A stretch of 64,000 nucleotides of DNA from Pisolithus tinctorius (taxonomy: Eukaryota > Basidiomycota > Agaricomycetes > Boletales > Pisolithaceae): assembly GCA_024663395.1 (NCBI GenBank), contig JANFAH010000077.1, forward strand, positions 1-64,000, read 5' to 3'. The translations under genes were made by a program, and so were the position numbers. The notes beneath the pieces are model-generated. The model did not search any database, had not been told where the DNA came from, and was given only the letters and a program-made list of their open reading frames with translations. Positions within the stretch are counted from its first letter, which is position 1. Every line of letters starts with the position of its first letter. Positions 38,293 to 49,979 of this stretch are shown here, one piece after another.

Positions 38293-39263
38293 TTACGATT
38301 TAGCGGATGCCAGAGCGGCTTTTTTCAGCTTCTCCTTCTCTGCGTCGGCTTTGGCAATCTCGTGTATCGTATCATTAAGGCCCAGTCTATTGCGAGCAAT
38401 CTGTGGGTGAATCAACATCCTCATGTTCTGCCAAATTAACGACGGGGAAAAACCACGCACCTCGATCGCGTAGAACTGCATTCGAGTCACTGATAACAAC
38501 AAGATAAAAAAACGTAAAAAGATCAGCGGGGATATGGATTGAACGCGTTAGATCAGAAAAAAACTAACCGAAGATGGTGTTGGTTTCCGAATACTCCAGC
38601 TTGGCGTCCGTGCGAATGAGAGAACCAAAGTTGAAATCTTTTACTTTTTTCTCATACCTGGCGGGGATGAATGTATAGTACATGTCAATTGTTGTTAGCC
38701 TGGCAGGTATGAATCATGTACTGACGCGTTGACAAACGCCCGCCATCTCTTTTTCCCATCCTCACTCTTGAGCCAGTCCTCGTCCAGTTTGACCAGTTTC
38801 TCATGATCATTCCCGCTCAGTTCAGGGAAGGCAGACATCACGTGCTCGTAGATTTCATCGTCTAATCTGGACGGTCGAGGAATTCATCTGCACAAGTCCC
38901 ATCCCCCCAGGTTTGGATGCGCTCGCACTCACTTCGTTAGCCTTAATCCGCGGGGAGGGACTTTCTCGAGGATGTTCCAGTAGGTCTAGGAATCCAGTTG
39001 AAGACGCGGGTCCATAGTTCCAGCCAGACTGCTCACCTGGGCATGTTCGACAGCCTTCACAGCGAATCTTGCAGTACCGATTGGTCAGTACGCACCCACG
39101 AGATGGTTGATGACAGGACGATCACTCACTGTTTTTCAATCTTCATGGCGAGACCACGGGGGTGGTTCACACGTCAGGGAGTCCTGAGTTGATAAGAAAG
39201 CTCGGAACAACGCACTTCGAGGAGATTTTGAGCTTGGTTAGGGTCAAAACCTTGCGTCGACAT
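38293..39263 (-). CDS. PBDC1: PBDC1 family protein (polysaccharide biosynthesis domain-containing 1)
   Basis: Eight exons (39263-39216, 39140-39130, 39067-39037, 38985-38933, 38866-38726, 38657-38569, 38489-38461, 38400-38293) give 169 residues in frame, which is the usual family size. Family hallmarks are QFAVKAVEHAQTYWNILEKV, RLTKLDDEIYEHV, FVNAYEKKVKDFNFGSLIRT and TRMQFYAIEIARNRLGLND. The C-terminus is lysine-rich. Members occur across eukaryotes (the yeast homologue is YPL225W). The historical name does not establish a role in polysaccharide synthesis. The second exon is only 11 bp and is needed to code IEKQ between NLLE and FAV, as in other family members. Introns make up nearly half the gene. 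Confidence 0.9.
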
Positions 39264-39476
39264 CGTTTCTGATTACGTCGGGGTTGAATCGACTTTGGCG
39301 TGATGAATCAAAGTGCTGCAGCGTCGACCCATGCGGTTTATTAGACGTCACATGGTGCAGCCGACTGTGCGTGTGCGCCTTCGGGTTAGGGTTACCGGCT
39401 ATCTCACCCGCTGAGGCGCAAGACTATAGACACCAATTACACAATATTCATACGGGACGAGGTCAGTCGACAGCCC

Positions 39477-41065
39477 TCAATTGCCTACGCTGCCTTTGCC
39501 GTTATCTACGTCAAGTCCGAATCGTTTCAACTTTTCAAAGTACTTTTGAACACGACTCGCCACTTGTCTCGGTGTCCTCCGTCCTCCCATCGCTTGCGAT
39601 ATCTTCGCCCAGCTATATGAAATAACCAATCAGTGACATTAGTGTCTGGTGATCGGGACGTACCGATTTCTCTCTCCATCAGGAATTTCTTCCAGAAGAC
39701 GCTCGAGGAGATGTTGCTCAGATATCGACCATGCCTGTTTGTACGTGTCTGAACGGAGTTTGCTTGCCTCTACGGTTAGTTCCGTGACGGGAGATAGTTG
39801 TTCTGTCTTGGGTTTGCGAGTTGAGGTCTTGACTTCGCATGCATCCCGGGAGCGCTTCCCCAATGAAGGAGTTGGAGGTTGTAAAGGCGAAGAGCTTCTG
39901 GGCTCTCCGAAATCTTGGGATTGCAGTTTCAATGATGGCTTCCGGATGCGTGATGGCCGCGAGAATGTATCCGTGTAGACAGGTGGTCCGCTGTTGCTTC
40001 TACTACTGCTACTGCAGCCTGCCTGTTCTGTAGGTGTCACGAGACAAGTGTCCATGCCCTTCGTTTCCGCAGTATCCTCTTGGACGGAAGATCCGTCCAC
40101 AGGTGTCACAGTGGGCGTATCGACGCTGACGTCAACTGCAGCACTTTCGTCTTCAATGTCATGGCGCACGAACACCAAGTCTGAGCCCTCCTCTCCAAGC
40201 TTACACCCAACGACTAAGTCAGGTCTCACTTTGCGTTTCTTAAGCTCGCGAATCTTGGCGCAAGCACGCTCGCGCTTCCGAGTGGCAGTAGCTGATTCTT
40301 GTACGAGTGGTGCGGGTTGTTGAGATTCGTCTTCAGATAGCGAAGCAGGTAGAGTGGTGGTGGGTGTGCAATCGTGCTCGTGGAGTGAATCTGAATTATC
40401 CAAGCAATTACTAGTAGTAGATATAGGTTCGGCTTCGTCTGTGTGGGGGTTGCCGCATATGCTTTCGAGGACAGGGTCAATGATAATCTTGCGAGCATCC
40501 TTTACAAATCTCTGAAGGGCAGACAGGGGGGAACGTTGGGTTGGTTGGGGCACGCTGCATTGAGTGTGGTGCAAGCGAGTTCGAATGGCGAGCGTCCGCA
40601 GCGGTGTCGGGTCTGGACGTGGTCCAAAATACATCAGACGACGAACGAAATGGCAATAGTACTTGCACAATCACCGCAAGCCGAGAATGATTGCCAGTCA
40701 ATCTTGTCTGGAAATGACAGACTCGGATGGTAGCATTCAAATGGGAGGATCTTCTCCCGGCTTCCAAGAAGCTGGGGAACAGAGACGGAACTCCTCTGCA
40801 GGGTCGTCAGGATTCTGCGGCGATGGGCAAGGGAGTTGTTGTACATACGTGGTGGTCGTCACTGAGGGGCGGTGGATCGGAGAGCACGGGTATCTCACTC
40901 TTGAGTTGTTTGAGTCTCTCGATGTCGGCCTGTGTGCGCGCGAGCAATGTTCTCTGGTGTTCTACGTAGGCCGACAGCGCCTGGAGTCTGCATGGCGGGG
41001 GTTATCATCAATCCAGCCAGACCGACATCAAACAGAACACACGTTTCGGCGCGTCTCGAGTCCAT
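39477..41065 (-). CDS. SANT/Myb-domain protein of the ZZZ3 type
   Basis: Five exons (41065-41043, 40987-40849, 40795-40675, 40612-39664, 39612-39477) give 455 residues in frame. The N-terminal part has a short coiled coil (YVEHQRTLLARTQADIERLK), then KIDWQSFSACDPTPLRTLA. A long polar middle with basic clusters follows. The C-terminus carries a single SANT/Myb repeat, SWSISE-like at its start and continuing RWAKISQAMGGRRTPRQVAS, RVQKYFEKLKRFGL. Such repeats in ZZZ3, a subunit of the ATAC histone acetyltransferase complex in animals, bind histone tails or DNA, but fungal complexes differ. No ZZ finger is present. The role is probably chromatin-linked transcription control. The gene is divergent from the next one with a 188-bp gap. 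Confidence 0.82.
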
Positions 41066-41253
41066 CAAAGGCCTTGTCCCGTCGTCGTGAACATGCCAGC
41101 ATCCAACGCACGTCCCTTTGAATGTTTCCCCCCGCCCACGAACTTTTTTTGTCAGGGAGGTACCCTGTCTCGATTAGGAAGGTGTTTCCCATCTCTCCCT
41201 AACTTCAACCTCCTCGTCGTCGCCGTCCGGGCTCGCGTCGACGAGTGTCTGCC
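41066..41253. promoter_or_regulatory. 188-bp bidirectional promoter
   Basis: This is the only DNA between the start codons of the SANT-domain gene (-) and the Ser/Pro-rich coiled-coil gene (+). It contains pyrimidine-rich stretches and a C-rich and T-rich tract around 41,128-41,152, but no clear TATA box. Co-regulation is plausible. Confidence 0.5.
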
Positions 41254-43623
41254 ATGTCGGGCAACTCGCTGACCAACACGTCCTCGTCGACGTCGCTGTC
41301 CCCAAGCATCGCCAATCTCAACGCCCTCTCATCGCCAAGACCTGCTCCAACACAGCAGCACCAGCGACGTATGACCACCTCGGTGGTATCACCCCCGTCT
41401 TCGTTGGACTTGGTATCGACATCGTACAGTCAGACATGCAAAAAGTACTGATACACGACCATCCAGCCCGAACCCGTCTTTGGCCACCCATCCACCCCGA
41501 ACAGACCACCCTCGCCACTCCGCAACACCTTTGTACCAAGAAGACACTCCCAAGACAGCCAATCCGGACACGACGACGAAGACAGCGAGAACGAAGATGA
41601 AGATGACGACGGCGATGCAGATCGCACATGGGTTCGCAGTCAATCCCCTTCGACATCTGTGTCCCAGTTTGCAGCCAATCTCGCGCAGCGCGTCGGTTCA
41701 TTCATGACTCCGGCATTATCCAGTAAAGCTCTCCCTACAGATGCAGAATTGGAGGCAGAGGCCAGGCGGGAACGAGATCGGAGCAGGCGCGAGGCGGAAA
41801 TGATCCTCACTCGCGAAGCCGAGCAGAGAAGGGCAATGGAGGAGCGCGTCCTTGCCATGATGAACTCCTCCCCGCAGTCCTTGCCTCCCCCGCAACGCGC
41901 GAGATCGCAGACGCTTCCTAACCCACCCTCTCCCGCACGTTCTGCACAGGAAGCCGGGACCGGGCCCAGTTGGTGGACCGCTGCGAAGAACCGACTAACA
42001 CCAACCAAGGAAAAGGAACCCCTCACGCCAGCACAGCAAATCGTCAAGGAAGTCAAAGCACGCGAGAAGGAAAAGAAGGTTGTCAAGGATAAAGACAAGG
42101 GCACGTCAGATCTCAATCTCCAGCCCCCACCTGGCAGTTCTCATCCACGCACGTCTTCCCCCACTTCCCCTAGCCCCAACAGGACCCCCGTGAGGCTGTC
42201 TCCGCAACCGGCGGCACAGCCGCCCATTAATCTTTCTCCAATCTCGCTACAGAGAGGTACTTCTCCGGGCGGATCACCCGCCCGTGAACAACCTCCTCTC
42301 TACGCGTCCTTTACACCATCCGGTACGTTGGATGTGCCCGGAACCCTATTAATAATCGCAAAACGCTTCGAGAAGCTCGAGCGTTGGTCCGTTTCTCACG
42401 TTCGTGCGCTCGAGGAACGCATGGGCGACGTAGAACGATGGCTCGTTGAAAGAGAAAGTGAGCGCGGAAAAAATAAGGACGACGGAGGAGAGGATGCGCG
42501 TTCTCCAGAGCCGGAGATAAGTGGACTTCGAGATGACGTCGCTGAAATGCAGTCACGTATTACTGAACTCGGGCGAGAGATGGCACGACTGGCGAATTCT
42601 CCTGCCGTTCTGTCGAATAATGACGAGGCACACGGACCGCGGGCGATTCATGCAAGTCCATTCCCAGAGTCCTCGCCCGGGACTGCGCAAGATGCCTTCG
42701 GCGTTCCTTCTATCTCCTCAGTTGGAGCTGCGATATCGAGCGCGATGAACACTCCGCGCCGGATTCCGTCGCTGACTGCTCGTGAATCGACAAGTCCCCC
42801 GCTTGCTTATGTGGCGACGCATCGAACGGGAACCCGCTTACCTTATCCAACGGGGGACTACGCCAGCCCCGAGGTCATTTCCCCTACCCATACCCCTGCT
42901 GGGTCACCCCCTGCTACTTCCCGCCCTACGTCGGCGATATTCTCTGGTCTTCCCTCGATGTCTAGTCCCCTTGGAACCGCAGCGTCGACATCACCCCCCG
43001 CACGTGCGATGTCCCCGACGAGCGGTCTTCCTGCCCCGAGTATGCAAAGTGTTCGGCGTGGAAGCATCAGCCCCTCTCCAATGCCAGCTGGGAGGAAACG
43101 ATATACCGTTGCACTTGGTGGCCCAATTGTGGCGCCTCCAGAAGCCGAAGCAGAGTTCGAACGCGAGAAGGAGCGGGCGGTTATGGGCACTACTTTTCTC
43201 TCGTCTACTACTGAGAGCAGCGAGGACGACGACGAAGACATGATGGAGACGGTTGGGAAAAAGGCCGCTTCACGAGCTTTGGCTACTGTGAGGTTGACCA
43301 GTGGAAGCGAGACGAATCTGTACGAGTCTTCTAGCCCGAGGAGTCGTGCAAGAGCACAGTCGACGTATGGCGCACCCATGAGTACGATGCAGAGCCACCA
43401 AGCCGAAGGGAAGCTTCGTTTCAGGTCTCAGTCCACTGATTTCCGCTCCGACTCCACGTTCGGGGGCGACCCCCAAGGCACTCCAAAATTCGTGGACCCC
43501 TTGATTCTGCGGCGGCAGTCCAAACCAGAAAAGGGCAAGGGGAACAAACCCCTGGTAGGTCCGGGTAAGAAGGTTCCTGTCGGACAGCTGGTGGCATTTT
43601 TTGATTCAGAGAGGAAGAACTGA
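41254..43623 (+). CDS. Ser/Pro-rich coiled-coil protein of unknown function
   Basis: Two exons (41254-41412 and 41467-43623) joined by a 54-bp intron give 771 residues. The protein begins with a Ser/Thr-rich stretch, then an acidic run (about residues 85-105). A strongly charged helix with EAEARRERDRSRREAEMI follows, then a long disordered part rich in SP and TP sites. A second predicted coiled coil begins RFEKLERWSVSHVRALEERM. The C-terminus ends in GKKVPVGQLVAFFDSERKN. The short motif GQLVAFFD resembles GDLIAFFED in the giant PH-domain protein of the same window. Many SP/TP sites suggest control by proline-directed kinases. I do not recognise a family. Confidence 0.8.
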
Positions 43624-43923
43624 GGAGGGCATGTACTAGATATCTCAGCTGACCTGTGTATACCCCCTAGCTTGCGTGTTGCTTTCGGTTTTGTGTTTGT
43701 CTTGCAGTCTTGTACGAGATGTCGGCTTAGTCAGTGTAGTGTGTGGGCTTCTGAGGAACAGACTGCCGAATCGAGCGTAATGTGATGGCGTGAAGCCTGT
43801 ATTTCGGCTACTAATTGGCGGCAGTCCCGCTAGTTGTTTGACCTCCTGTACATTGTAATAGTTCCACTTATCACTCCAGTTTGATAGCCGTCAGCCCTGC
43901 CACCGACCCCCGTCTCTCCTTGC
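43624..43923. other. intergenic, ATG1 promoter and leader
   Basis: Three hundred bases between the upstream stop and the ATG1 start. No further gene is seen. Confidence 0.5.
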
Positions 43924-46900
43924 ATGCCTGCACCGGCGTCGCCACTCCCTACGCGTTCTCCAGGTATGGCTCCTGAAAAGTCCGCAGCCAGGCGGAAGGA
44001 GGACGACGACGAAGCACGCCCATACGTTATCGTAAGCGACATAGGCAAAGGAAGCTTTGCCACAGTATATAAAGGATACCATGAGGTGCGCTACGGATCC
44101 TATTCCTGCCCGCTCAGCCATGACATCCGTCTCGGCACCAGGAGACACACCACCAGGTCGCAATCAAGGCTGTTCGCAGAGAAATCCTCACTGCCAAGTT
44201 ACTCGACAATTTGCAAAGCGAGATCGAAATTCTCAAGTCTTTGTCGCACCGACACATCACGAAACTTATTGATATTGTTGTATGTGGACCCGTTCCTTCC
44301 GTTTGTTGTGGGCGTGTGTGTGTGCAGGGGTTTCCGTTACAATTCGCTTGACAGATGGGGAAATGGCATGCCCTAGGATTGTAGTGGATCCATGCCACAT
44401 ACTCTAGAACCCTATCTTTTCGCTGTGCTCATTATGCTCTTTACAGCGTGCGGAACGCAACATATATCTCATTATGGAATACTGTGCTGGCGGAGATCTC
44501 ACTAACTACATCAAGAAGCGTGGGCGCGTCGAAGGTCTAGAGTATGCTCCGTTTTCGGGGGCCGCTCTCCAGTACTATCCTCACCCGAAGTCGGGTGGTC
44601 TGAATATTGTAGTTGTTCGTAGCTTTTTGCGTCAGCTCGGTGAGTTAATGTCAGGCAATAACAAAGGATAGGCTTAATCCGTGTAATATAGCGCGAGCAC
44701 TCAAATTTCTGAGAACCCGGAACCTTATGCACAGAGACATCAAGCCTCAGGTAGAGAGAACTGTCTCCCCGTCTGCTTTCAAGACTAAACTATCTTTAGA
44801 ATCTACTCCTCAATCCCGCCTCACCGGAAGAACTCGCCAAGGGTCATCCCATTGGTGTTCCGATACTTAAGATCGCAGACTTTGGTTTTGCACGATCCTT
44901 GCCAAACGCGAAGTTGGCGGAAACACTTTGCGGCTCGCCGTACGTCCCTTTCATATCCTTGGTTGGCCTCATCTTTCTAAGCAGGAAAGTCATTCGTTAG
45001 ATTGTACATGGCACCCGAAATCCTGAGGTATGAGAAGTATGACGCGAAGGCCGATCTGTGGAGTGTCGGTGCTGTGTTGTATGAAATGTGCACTGGGAAG
45101 GCACCCTTTCGCGCGCAAAACCACGTCGAGCTGCTCAGAAGAATCGAAAGCTCCAAAGGTGTTAAGTTCCCCGATGAAGAACCCCAATCCGCGACAGGTT
45201 CCACCAAAGCAGACGAAGTATACGTTGTACCCCAAGACATCAAGGACCTTGTCCGCGCTCTATTGAAGCGTCAACCAACTGAACGTGCAAGTTTCGAGGA
45301 GTTCTTCAAGAGTGAAGCCCTCGCAAAATCCAAATTTCCACGACCAGTGCCAGATGCGACCTCCCGCACTTCGACTCTGACTACAGCCCAGAGTTCACAG
45401 CCAGATGACGATGCAGATGATGTTCCCATTGGACATATTCCAGACCATCATCGCGTGATACCTCCAGAGGTACTTGACCCGAAAGCGATGATTCCGCCTA
45501 GCAAATTCCACTTCAGAAGACGAGAAACGAATCCAGAAGAAAATACTTCTCCTGTGTCGCCTCCACGTCCAAGGTATTTCATTTCCTGCTATCCACTATC
45601 TTATAGCTGAAATATCGTCTGTGACAAGCCCAATTTCAGGAAATGGTAAGATCCTTACGAACGCACCTGTTGAGCCAGCTCAAGAACCCACTAAACCGGG
45701 CGCTGATGTGCCCGTTCCCGTTTCTATGAAAGGCCGATTAGGACCAAAGCCGTTGTCGACTGAAGGTTCCGTCATTCCGGGAGAGTCTGAAGAAGATGGA
45801 CTTATACGAAAAGAATATGTACTTGTCGGGGATGTTCGTGCACTGGAGTTCAACCAAGCGGTTGATGGTGTGTGACTTGGTCTTTGTCTGTTTTTCAATC
45901 ATGAGTTTATATCGGATTTTACAGAGCTCAGTTCAGTTCGGCGGCGGCGGGAAATGGAACGCAACCTGGTCTCCGATCTTCCGGACGATATATATCCCCC
46001 CCACCGCCCATCTTCATCGCCTCATTCTGGTTCGCCACGTTCTGCCACGAGCCACAACACGACGTTTCCACCTCCACCGAACCCTCACGCACCTCCCCTC
46101 TCCTCGTCACCTTCACGTATGGCTTCGAATGCTCTCAGTCGAGCGCTGAGTCTCGCGTCGCGAAAGTTGTTTGGTGTCTCGACGCCTAAGTCGCCCGTTT
46201 CCCCCGGCGCTGGTCATTACCAGACATCCCCACGACGGCCGCAGATCCTTATACGATCGCCTACGGGTGAAGGGCTAAAACAGAAAGATGGCATGCCTGT
46301 CGAACGTGATCCGATGGAAGATCAGTTGTTGGACTCGCTGGAAGAGCTTGCGCAGAAAGCGGACGTGTTAATGCATTGGGCAGACGAGATGTATGAATGT
46401 GTCAAAGCAGTACCGCAGAGTAGGTCACACTGGATCCATCCCAGTTGTATCGGTTTTCACCTCTCATCATTCCTACAGAACCTCTTCCCAACCCAACTAA
46501 GTTCATGCGTCGAGAGGGAGAGGCAGAGAAACATGCTCAGCGGAGGCGGCACGCAGACCAGGAAGCAAATGTTAACGCCGTAACATGTGTCGCAGTATAC
46601 ATACTTTTGATGTCCTTTTGCCAAAAGGGCATCGACAAGCTTCGGAATTACCAAGAACATTTGAGGATGCGACAACCTGATTGCGAACTCACGGTCAGCG
46701 AGGGTTTTAACGACGGTAAGCAATCTGCCCGTTATTAGTGAGAGTCAAGTGAGCAAGACTAATCGTGACTTGCAGCCCTTTCCTGGTTTAAGGATCAGTT
46801 TATCAAATGTAACGATCGTACTGGGCTTGTGAAGACCTGGTTACCTGTCCAATACGATGGTCCCGAGACCTCTCTGGAACAACTGATCTACGATCGTGGC

Positions 46901-47349
46901 TTATCCCTTGTCAGTTGTCGCCTGGTCATTTATCCTTGTGTTTCCTAATGGCGTCTTCGTTGTTTACCTAGAGTCGAACGGCTGCACGAAAGGAATTATT
47001 AGATCCAGCGGGGAGTCCCACAGAATGCGAGAAACTCTACGAGGAGTCCCTTTGGTGTCTTTACGTCTTGCAAGATGACCTCCAGCATGACAACCCGTTC
47101 TTGGAAGAGGACCGTGCCATGATCGCCACATGTACGGTTCACACATTCGCATACTTCGATAGCTCACTGATTTGCATAGGGATAACCCGTACAAAACTCC
47201 GACTTGTTCGGTGTCGAGCGAGAATGAACATGACTGCCAAAGACCGTATCAAGGATGCTCGCGCTGACCAGAACCTGCACGACGCACGGTATCCACCACC
47301 GTGGGATCCGCAAGCTGCTGAGCAGCTTCAAGAACAAACGCGATCGTGA
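43924..47349 (+). CDS. atg1: Atg1 serine/threonine protein kinase (autophagy initiation)
   Basis: Twelve exons (43924-44085, 44157-44279, 44447-44639, 44692-44750, 44800-44939, 45001-45573, 45629-45867, 45925-46419, 46479-46715, 46776-46909, 46972-47131, 47180-47349) give 894 residues with all phases consistent. The kinase domain is complete: glycine loop [13 protein letters not shown] (Lys58), HRDIKPQN (Asp175), DFG (Asp206) and SPLYMAPE. A short insert in the kinase domain (about residues 118-150) is typical of fungal Atg1. After a disordered linker, EYVLVGD (Tyr480) fits the Atg8-interacting motif of yeast Atg1. The C-terminal region, with [20 protein letters not shown] and the last 150 residues, matches the Atg13/Atg17-binding tandem MIT part. 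Atg1 starts autophagosome formation at the pre-autophagosomal site and is controlled by TOR through Atg13. Nothing is damaged. Confidence 0.95.
45816..45827 (+). other. Atg8-interacting motif (YVLV) in Atg1
   Basis: Codons for Tyr-Val-Leu-Val preceded by Lys-Glu. Yeast Atg1 has a Y-x-x-V motif at the equivalent place, which tethers it to Atg8. Confidence 0.6.
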
Positions 47350-48020
47350 TCATAGGCTCCACTGAGGCCTTGTAGTTGGCTGGACCTCGACGTGTTTTAT
47401 CATACTAGACCTGTGGAATTGGAACTCAGGAAGTGTGTCATTATGTTCCTTTCCATTTCTTCCCTTTTTTTTTTGGCCCTCTCCATTTCGAAAGCAATGT
47501 TTGGTCTGTATATCAAGCTTTTCCCATGGGCTGCGCTGTCGTTCTCTATACCTCACTTGCGGCTACACTTCTCTATCAGTTTACTGCGTGCATTCATCCA
47601 TTTGTGTCAATATACTGGACGCTATTACATGTGCATTTATAACACTTGTACACTGTACACTTCATGTTTTTTACATTGATAATAATGTTATTGTCAGGAA
47701 CACTCTTTTCAGTGGGTGCGTTCAGGAGGATCATCCTCCTGAAAGTGGTACGCCATACACATTGAGTTTTACTAGTATCTTTGCTCTTAGGTTTGTCGGT
47801 ACAGTTATGGCTACGAGGTCTTCCTCATCTGAAATCCCATCCAAGGCGTCCGTAACTCAGACGAGTCCGAGGGCTTCAACTAAACTTTCTAATAGCCGAT
47901 CCGGTTAAATGATCCGGTCCGCCACGGCCCGCCTCATTGGGGAGAGAGAGCGGTCACGTGACGCATCACTGGTATGTTTCTGCGATTGTCGCGCTAAGAC
48001 TGGCAAGCCTGTGCGAGATC
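47350..48020. other. intergenic, borealin-gene promoter
   Basis: Pyrimidine- and AT-rich at 47,450-47,690. No gene is seen. It contains the GTCACGTGAC box near its right end. Confidence 0.5.
47953..47962. promoter_or_regulatory. GTCACGTGAC palindrome in the borealin-gene promoter
   Basis: A perfect 10-bp palindrome 59-68 bp upstream of the ATG, followed by GCATC. The decayed copy at 59 kb keeps CACGTGACGCATC at the same relative place, so the duplication included the promoter. Confidence 0.5.
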
Positions 48021-49491
48021 ATGAAAGTCCCCGACCTGAGGCGCAGATACACGCCAGAAGAAAAACAGCAACTCATAAAAAACCTAGACATCGAAGGTAC
48101 ATCGCTTTCAAACACTGTGTGTCTCATCATCTCATGACAACCAACGCGCCTGGCACCATCTCAGTCGAACACCGCGTCCGCCAGTTGGAGGAATGGCTAG
48201 CAGTTGCCCTGACGAACTTCAAACTTCACCAGGAAGGCTTGATTTCTCGCATACCAAAGCTCGTGCGCAGCATCAAGATGGGCGATTTTGCGGACAAGTA
48301 CGATGGAGACATCCAGGCGTGTTTGCGTGGACTTCAGAAGGAACGGTTAGGCAATGCGGAGGAACTAGAGATAGATCGAGAGACGCGGAAGCGGAAATGG
48401 GCGGCCGCATTGGAGGAATCGGAGGCTTCAGGTTCGGGGACGGGGGCTGGGGTGAATGACGGTGAACCGGCTCGGGCACTCAAAAGCGGTGTGTCTCCTG
48501 CATGCATGATGTCTCTGCTCAAACCAAATGACACTAATCTTACAAGCACGTATGGCAATAGCCACTCCAAAGAAGAAAGGCGCTTTCTCAAATCCTTTCG
48601 CAGTTGCCAACACACCTGGAACGGTACGTGTATTACTAAATACCCTCTTTTTGCATGGTCACCCATTCCGCTCGTGCCGACACGTATCATCAGTCCCGAA
48701 ATCCTATCCGTGTCCAGCCCTCACCAAGCCCGTACAAGTTGGGCAAGCCCCCACCATTCATCCCGGCTCGCAACACGTCACCTTCAAAGCTTACGAACGG
48801 TACCACACACCATCAACCACAGCGCACACGAATGCCATCCAGTGCAACATTCAACCCAACTATGCCAACTCAAGCACCAACGTATCCTGCTCTGAGAGCA
48901 CCGCGACGGGATGAGAGCATGCTGAGTGTTAATGGTTCTCCTCTGGCTAATCCATATACCCTTGGACTTGGTTGGTTTGCCGGCGGTGGCGAGGACGGCG
49001 GAGATAATACGGCGAATCAATTAGTGCCATTCAAGAACAAGGGGGCTGGCAAGGAAAAGGCGATCGGTAAACCGAAGGGACACAAGCGCGTCAACAGCAT
49101 CGTCATACGCCGTGACCCGTCTGTTGTGTTGACTGGGTCATCACAACGTTCAAGTCTTAGTCTACAGTCGCACTCGCGCTCGAATTCCCAGAGCACTATT
49201 CACTCCCAAAGTAACTCTCGAACACAAGTGCTGGCTCCTGAGCCCAGTGTTGCTATCGCGCCGAATGCCGATCCTATTCCACTTCCTCCTACGGCAGTAT
49301 CTTCGAGTTCAGCGTCAGCTCTAGTGTCGTTACCCACGAAGGATGGGCATCTTCTTGAGTTCGATCCGCTCAATACGTCGCCAAGCGCTTTGGATGCACT
49401 GGTGGGCATTACGGATAGCGCGAAGAAACAAGCACGCGAAGAGATGGCTCGACTTGTGAAAGAAGCAGTGCGAAAATGGGCCATCGAATAG
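48021..49491 (+). CDS. nbl1: borealin/Nbl1-type chromosomal passenger complex protein
   Basis: Four exons (48021-48096, 48165-48488, 48547-48623, 48694-49491) give 424 residues in frame. The N-terminal 80 residues, RRYTPEEKQQLIKNLDIE then VEHRVRQLEEWL, HQEGLISRIPKLVRSIKMGD and CLRGLQKERL, match the Nbl1/Borealin N-terminal helix. That helix joins survivin (Bir1) and INCENP (Sli15) in the three-helix bundle that places Aurora kinase on centromeres and the spindle midzone. The middle is disordered and Pro/Ser-rich with basic patches (TPKKKGAFSNPF, KPKGHKRVNSIVIRRD). The last 70 residues, from FDPLNTSPSALDALVGI to EEMARLVKEAVRKW, look helical and conserved. It is longer than yeast Nbl1 (about 70 residues) and nearer animal borealin. 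A rearranged second copy lies at 59.0-60.5 kb. Confidence 0.85.
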
Positions 49492-49979
49492 CATATGATG
49501 TGCTCATTTTTACCTCTTTTATAGTCCGGAGTCGCTCGTTTCCCTCCTGCTGCACCTTGCTGTTTGTGACTTGTTATCTCTATTTATTACCGTCGCTATA
49601 CATGGCTACTACCTGGAAACATGACAATCTTGCATGATCTCTAACCAAGTCCCAAATTCTAAGGGCGTTCCATGCGTCACAGGTTATCGAAGTACATATA
49701 TATCCAACCAGATGGAAAATTCTAAAATCGGCCTTTGGGAAACTATTCCTATCACACTAACAACCGTTGTTTAAACCTGGTAATGTCCAATTTTCGTTTG
49801 GGTGCTCACCTTCGCTACCATTGCAGTTCAAGTCATCCAGAAAGCAACTGACTAGTGAGTAGAGACGAGTGGAGTTGAGTACGAAGCTATACCAACGGTT
49901 ACACCCTACTACGCACAGTCATCACTTGCACAAGTCAATCAAATATACAGGGCTTGATGTCATAAATGCCATAGCTAAT
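49492..49979. other. intergenic between converging genes
   Basis: About 490 bp hold the 3' ends of the borealin-type and TPR-HET genes. Part of it (to about 49,750) is recognisable downstream of the pseudogene copy as well. Confidence 0.5.

Noticed and set aside
40634..40670. Start of the SANT-domain gene at 40,670 or 40,634
   Set aside because: 40,670 is a TTG, and 40,634 lies inside an intron. Three upstream exons join in phase and supply the conserved KIDWQSFSACDPTPLRTLA.
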